Origin: Hyphodiscus hymeniophilus
Lineage: Eukaryota; Ascomycota; Leotiomycetes; Helotiales; Hyphodiscaceae
Assembly: GCA_016508695.1 (NCBI GenBank)
Contig: VNKQ01000008.1
Location: 1,240,001-1,304,000 of the forward strand
DNA: 64,000 nt
Direction of reading: 5' to 3'
Part shown: one piece after another, positions 59,301 through 64,000 of the stretch
How the letters are laid out: each line of letters starts with the position of its first letter
How positions within the stretch are numbered: the stretch's first letter is position 1
Program-made: the position numbers and the translations under genes
Notes under the pieces: model-generated
Seen by the model: only the letters and a program-made list of their open reading frames with translations
Databases searched by the model: none
Told to the model about the DNA's origin: nothing

Positions 59301-59666
59301 TGGGAACTTCCACAGATAAATCACTATCCTGATGGCTGTATATTTTAAAGAATCTGAAAATGTAGAAGATTTTAGACGGTAAAAGAATAGCTCCTTTAAG
59401 AAATCTGCGCTGTTTCATCTTAGACTTCAGAAAGAAAGCCCTTCTCAGATTATCGCTTCATGTACACCTACATGACTCACCTTAATGAAGACGCCATCTT
59501 CAGAGGTCACTCAGAAGTATCCTTAAAGCCGGAGACGGTACCAGGTATAGTGAATGGCAGCCAAAACCACACGGAATAAAATCAACCGACTCCTGACTTC
59601 CCTATCCCCTTTCTCCTCGGGCCCCAGAACCAAACAAAGTCCGTCGCCACAGATCGTCACAGCAAC
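56332..59666. other. Gene-poor stretch
   Basis: 3.3 kb without a gene I can support. A weakly coding-like segment at about 58340-58740 (rightward) encodes Ser/Thr-rich pieces such as SFDFHTTVASIVSS and FNPRTTTTQIAAG in frames that do not join by credible introns; it may be a relic. Confidence 0.35.
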
Positions 59667-60122
59667 ATGATCCTCTCCAGTATCTTCGGGGTCAAGTCCG
59701 TTGACGAAGCCGATGATGCGTCAACAGAAAGAGACTACCCAGCTAAGAAGATGTTCTCTGACAATACTGTCCTCGATTCCGTCACCTTCACACCAACCCT
59801 CCAGATCCCCATCGCGAATCTCAGCTTCAATCCGAGCCAGCACAACAAATACAAAAGCGAGGCTAGGTCCAGAAACAAGATCCTAACCGCCGCTGATATC
59901 CAGCAACAAAGTAATGAGAGCAAACATGATGTCCAAAAGAACACAGTCGAGAAAGGCCGGAAAACCTTGCATCGAGGTATATCGAAACATAGTCAAGAGT
60001 TGGCAAGTGCCAGAGGACAGAAGTTGTATAAGTGCAAGTACTGTAAGGAGAAGTTCACATGGGCCACGAAATTGCAGGAGCACTTGCTAAATCATGATGC
60101 AAGATATGAGGCGGAGATATAG
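59667..60122 (+). CDS. Small C2H2 zinc-finger protein
   Basis: A single open frame of 151 residues from ATG 59667. It has one classical finger near the C-terminus: YKCKYCKEKFTWATKLQEHL followed by LNH, with Cys-x2-Cys-x12-His-x3-His spacing. The rest is hydrophilic and Lys/Ser/Gln-rich without other domains. A single finger is usually too little for specific DNA binding, so it may act as a cofactor or bind RNA or protein. The upstream sequence is pyrimidine-rich (CCCTATCCCCTTTCTCC), a common fungal core-promoter feature. It could be a fragment of a larger ancestral gene, but the finger and start look intact. Confidence 0.65.
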   Translation: MILSSIFGVKSVDEADDASTERDYPAKKMFSDNTVLDSVTFTPTLQIPIANLSFNPSQHNKYKSEARSRNKILTAADIQQQSNESKHDVQKNTVEKGRKTLHRGISKHSQELASARGQKLYKCKYCKEKFTWATKLQEHLLNHDARYEAEI

Positions 60123-60621
60123 GAGAGTGATGGTGTGAAGGGTGCGGCTAGGCTTGAGGAGTGGGGTGGTATTTGGATGACGACGGTTGATGAGGGAAAG
60201 TCAGCCCGTGAATAGTCGCGTACAGAAAGTTGCTGGCGACTTTGCTAGAAAGGAACCCGGTACATAGGCAAAAGAGATCTCATGGCGTGTGTGGAGATTG
60301 AATGGCCGTGGAATCGACACATGGGATCAACGAAGATGCTAGCGGCGATTGGATTTCCATATTCCAGGACAGGTAGCGATGGTCAAAAATCCCTCCAGCC
60401 TCAGTCTGTAATACAGATCGTTTGGCAGGTGTAAATTATGAGGAGATCTTGGAACTCAGTTCCCGAGGTATAATTAAAAGTGAAGCAACAAATGGCAATT
60501 TCTTCACTACGTAGAGAAGGGTACGCACCCTGTCACCCGCTTGTATGAGGTTGAGTCAAGTCCCAACGCCCGGTATTACTCCGCACTCCACACATGTAAT
60601 AATCTGCTGACCCAGGCCTCT
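60123..60621. other. Intergenic between convergent genes
   Basis: 3' flanks of the C2H2 gene and the GPI-type gene. Nothing else recognised. Confidence 0.4.
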
Positions 60622-61667
60622 TCAAAGCCTCGAGTAAAGAACCACGAGAAGGATGGCCCACGACGAGCTAGCCAGCAAACAAGGAATTTGTACGGCGTTC
60701 GATCCATTCTTCGTCGCTCGCCCTGTAGATGAAGTTGTACTCAGTGAAAGGGTGGTGGTCGTGATGATAGTGGAGACTACCGGCGGAACAGTGATACCAG
60801 ATTTTCTAGATCCAGGAATGGTAGTCCCCGGGATTGTAACACTTGAAAGGATTTCCAAGACTGACGCTGTCGTGCTAATCGAGCCCGATATGTCTGTTGT
60901 CACAGTGGTAGGTAATATGACGGTCTCCTCAGTGATACTCGTCGGAATCGTGGAAGGGAGCAAGGTCGATGGAGGACTAGTGGTACCGGGAATAGTTGTG
61001 GTATATGTGATTGTGAGTTCGTTACCAAGAGCGCTGGCAGGAATCGCAGAGCCAACGCCGGAAGCTGTGTATTGGCTTGGCATTGGGAGAGTCGATATGT
61101 TCGGCGCGGCGGTCTTGGAGTAAATATCGCCTGTGGTTCCATTGACAAGAGTGTATTGGCCTGATATCAAGTTTGCCCGGTCGCCCGAAGAGGAGTTATA
61201 GGTACCGCTAGCCTGCAGGCCTGGATATTAGTCTTGTTTGATGAGAAGATCGAGGTCCTGCTATCTCTTGTGGCTAAAATATGGAAAATACTGACAACTG
61301 TACCATAGCTTCTATCGGGAAGGAAAAAGTCGGTGGTGAATTCGTCATAACAGAACGGAATCATGAGATTGACCATCAGAACACAAGACAAAGACGTCCT
61401 ACAGCAAAGAGAAGCTGGCGCGGCGGGCGAGTGAAGTCTGCTATAGCGATCACTTTTGGGAAGGGAGGAGAGCACAATGTCTTCAAATATACTCTCAAAA
61501 CCTGAGCTTCCAATTTGAGGGGCAATCTCGGAGGTTGCACCGATGGGTGCGCAGATCGTGAAGCCTGATGCGCAGCTGTCGTTGGCACTGCTATAAAATG
61601 CGAAGGTGACGGCCATCATCATTGCGATGGACTTGGATCGAAAAATCGGGATACGGATCTTCATCAT
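60622..61667 (-). CDS. Secreted Ser/Thr-rich protein, probable GPI anchor
   Basis: Two exons read leftward: 61667-61296 and 61212-60622, giving 320 residues. An N-terminal hydrophobic segment (SIAMMMAVTFAFYSSA) is a likely signal peptide. A cysteine-bearing domain follows: SGFTICAPIGAT, then SLCCRTSLSCVLM, IPFCYDEFTTDFFLPD and YGTVASGTYN, with LISGQYTLVNGTTGDIY. This arrangement recurs in uncharacterised fungal surface proteins. The second half is rich in Thr, Ser and Ile, a probable O-glycosylated stalk, and ends in a small-residue NGSNA region plus a hydrophobic tail (SSWAILLVVLYSRL), as for GPI attachment. The donor used is GTCAGT. An upstream in-frame ATG at 61736 exists, but 61667 gives the better signal peptide. 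Confidence 0.8.
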
Positions 61668-63345
61668 TGGTACTTTGAGGCGAGACACCTTAGGGGGGTG
61701 TTTGTGATTTGTAGCTGGGTGATGGGCTATACACAAGCGGAAGCTGTTTCTTGCAGACGGTTCGTCTTCGAGTTTGATTGATCAGAGTATGAGCGACTTC
61801 ATCGCGATCGAATATCCTTTTACATTTCAGAGTTATGAACGCATTTGAGATTGGTGTACGGCGTATCCATTGAGCAAACAAGAAACTTCCCATTGTGCTC
61901 GTGCAACCACGTGCTGGTTATTGCCGTCGTGGACGGCAAGCTACAGATAAATTGTTTCGGATTGAGCCCAAAGAAGAAGCCCTTTCTCAGTGATTCCGGT
62001 CACTACACCCACTCTGTCAGAGTGGGTAGCTTTCTGCAGTATGCGAGGAGATCATCTTATCAGTGAATGACAGTTTGAGCCATGAACTCTCCTTCGTGAA
62101 GTCCTTAGCTTACTCCGGTAATTGATTCCACGTAGCTTCCGGGATGTCCACAGAAGGTTGATTGAGTAGAGGTGCTTCCCTTCGTAATGGACTTTGCTGT
62201 GACTATAGAGATCTTGATGGGCTGTGGGCATGACGGGGTCGATACCTTATGTAACATGTCCTTGGAAAATAAGCCAAGTGTCGGTTGGTGAATCGATGTC
62301 GACGCTACATCCTGTCGAGAAAGGCTCCTGTCGACAGAGGCATTCGAATTACCTAGAGTGCCCGTCCCGAGAAAAGTCTTGCTTGGATCATAGAAGCTAC
62401 CCTACAAGACGCGAAGGCTTCACACCGTATACCGCAGCTTGCAGCTTGAGTGACCGGGGTCGGCATATTGTATTGGGATTGTTGTGCCAGACTCAGAGTC
62501 AGTAGACGTTCGCATAGCATTCAATGGCTACATATTCATTTCTCGAAGTGGTCGCTTTTGCACGCAGATTGAGCGCCAATTCAACGACCCCGGAGGGCGG
62601 CTTGGCCATATTCGTAGGATTACAAGATGGCAAACCCATGCCGTTCGTTGTAAGGGTCTTGGTTGTTCGGACGTTGCGAATGAGTACGATTCAGATGGAG
62701 TCTTTGCCTTTGAATTTAGCATCATTCTAATTCTTCTTGATAGGTCTGAAGCGTTTGAAAATGGAAGGGAATCTCAGCCGCAAATGCCCCTCCACTACTA
62801 CGTGCAAGAGACAAAGAATAATTCGGTGGGCGCTTGCCGCGCATACTTGTATCTTGAAAGAATCAAGAGCACCAGTTGATTGAGAGCACTTGCCTCGGAC
62901 ATACTAGATGTTGACTTATCTACTCGCTCTGGTAGTCTCCAGCACCTGTTCGCCAAGTCGGATAGGCATTAGGTAAGCAAGGAGGAAAGTCGGCCTAATT
63001 GTCCCGTCTCGTGTTTTTAGACCCTTTCTCTGTGGCGTTCACGTAAATAGACGTTTACATCCAATGAACGCCAGAATCTCAATATTTAAGTGGAGCATCT
63101 CATGGCCAAGCCAGGCTACAAACGCTACGCCGCGCTCCGCCTCACCTATTGCCCCTCGAACGTCGCATGTCTCTCTCTCTACCTATTCTACTTTATTAGC
63201 AAACCGCCATCTTATTTTTCACTATCTACTTCTTCTCTGTGTTTTCTTTAAAGTGCCATCCAGATCATCGCAGAATCAGGTCCTACAATACATTCGCCCT
63301 TGGCCCGTCACTCTTTCATAGTTCCATTCCATCAACACCGCCAAC
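61668..63345. other. Intergenic, divergent flanks
   Basis: Upstream regions of the GPI-type gene and of the membrane protein at 63346. No gene supported. A perfect 10-bp hairpin (ACCCACTCTG, one-base loop, CAGAGTGGGT) lies at 62008-62027. Confidence 0.4.
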
Positions 63346-64000
63346 ATGGTCGCCGCAGTCCTCGGCTCCCTCGCCCGTCGAGGCTTTGAGATGGGTGCAG
63401 CACACATGCAGAAGGATCCCAAGGAGACATACCAGCTGCCAACATGGGGAGCTATTCTTCTGGGATCTACCGTTATATTCTTCGTCGTTGTCTCGTCCAT
63501 GGTAAACTCCTCCCAAACCCATACAAAGACTTCACAATTACTGACTTGGAACAACAGGTCGAGTACACCTTCGGTCGCCTCATTCCGACTCTCCTTATGG
63601 TAGAATCTCCTGAAGCTATTGTATTCGAGCCCCTTACAACCGAGGATCCCGACGCTCCCATCAACAAGAACCCCACCGATCCAGAGCTTCTCCTCGTTGA
63701 GCAAAAGCCCATTACCTCGAGTTTCCGCAAGACTATCAAGCACCTACACGCCAAGGGTGGTTTCCGTGCGCGCTTCCGCGGTATCTCCATATTTGTCGTC
63801 AATGTCATCCTTGTACAATGGATTGCTGGCGTGCTCAATATCTTCCTCCCCTTCCTCCTCGGTCCCATCATAGCAACTGTTCTCCTCGCACAAGTTTCTT
63901 TGGCCTGGACCCACATCGTGATCTCCGATCCCAACCCGAAGCGATGGTACCGTCGCATTCCATCCATGAAGACATGGAGGAAGGTTGCCGGACCCACCGC
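63346..64000 (+). CDS. Conserved fungal multi-pass membrane protein, truncated by window end
   Basis: Exon 1 spans 63346-63501 and exon 2 starts at 63558, with a 56-base GT-AG intron (ACTGACTT branch); the gene continues past the window. Visible are about 199 residues: MVAAVLGSLARRGFEMGAAH, then a first transmembrane helix (AILLGSTVIFFVVVSS), a hydrophilic Glu/Pro-rich loop, and two hydrophobic helices (FVVNVILVQWIAG and FLPFLLGPIIATVLLAQ), then KRWYRRIPSMKTW. I recognise this as a widely conserved ascomycete membrane protein of unknown function, similar to entries labelled ubiquitin carrier-like; that label is not supported by any motif here. Confidence 0.8.

Overview
The window is nuclear DNA of a filamentous ascomycete (Pezizomycotina; a leotiomycete would fit, but sequence alone cannot prove it). 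The signs are short GT-AG introns of about 45-100 bases with CTAAC/CTGAC-like branch sites, fungal-only families (Zn2Cys6 regulators, RTA1, DUF6590) and a Polycomb EED homologue, a gene absent from the classic yeasts. There are no rRNA, tRNA or CRISPR features that I can support. Splice models were built by hand from frame continuity, consensus sites and family conservation.

Layout. 0.6-2.6 kb: MFS transporter (+). 3.9-7.2 kb: large Zn2Cys6 regulator (+). 8.0-9.8 kb: DUF6590 protein with a 3 x 126-bp in-frame repeat (-). 10.8-12.5 kb: orphan protein with an atypical cysteine cluster (+). 13.4-14.7 kb: RTA1-like membrane protein (-). 15.5-19.9 kb: nine-exon 5-oxoprolinase (-). 19.9-28.9 kb: gene-poor block holding hairpins, short tandem duplications, one candidate small gene and a decayed, duplicated gene-like repeat. 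28.9-29.9 kb: Yip4/YIPF6-type Golgi protein (-). 30.3-32.3 kb: PAS protein (-). 35.5-37.6 kb: EED-type WD40 protein (+) with an apparent frameshift. 37.7-40.0 kb: Eps1-like membrane PDI (-). 40.5-42.2 kb: TDP1 (+). 42.7-43.2 kb: acyl-CoA-binding protein (-). 44.9-46.7 kb: Yrb2/RanBP3-type Ran-binding protein (+). 47.0-50.6 kb: Hrq1 helicase (+). 51.8-53.1 and 54.4-56.3 kb: tandem paralogues with degenerate RRM-like C-termini, the first frameshifted. 59.7-60.1 kb: one-finger C2H2 protein (+). 60.6-61.7 kb: Ser/Thr-rich, probably GPI-anchored protein (-). 63.3 kb to the edge: truncated membrane protein (+).

The genes are mostly unrelated housekeeping and regulatory genes, not a pathway cluster. 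Two DNA-repair genes (TDP1, HRQ1) lie within 10 kb of each other, and TDP1 is divergent from the PDI-like gene over a 462-base shared upstream region. The observations most worth a second look are the single-base frameshifts in homopolymer runs of two genes (EED and the first RRM-like paralogue), two GC-AG introns, the RRM-like paralogue pair, the 126-bp coding minisatellite, and the decayed repeat array at 25.8-28.0 kb.
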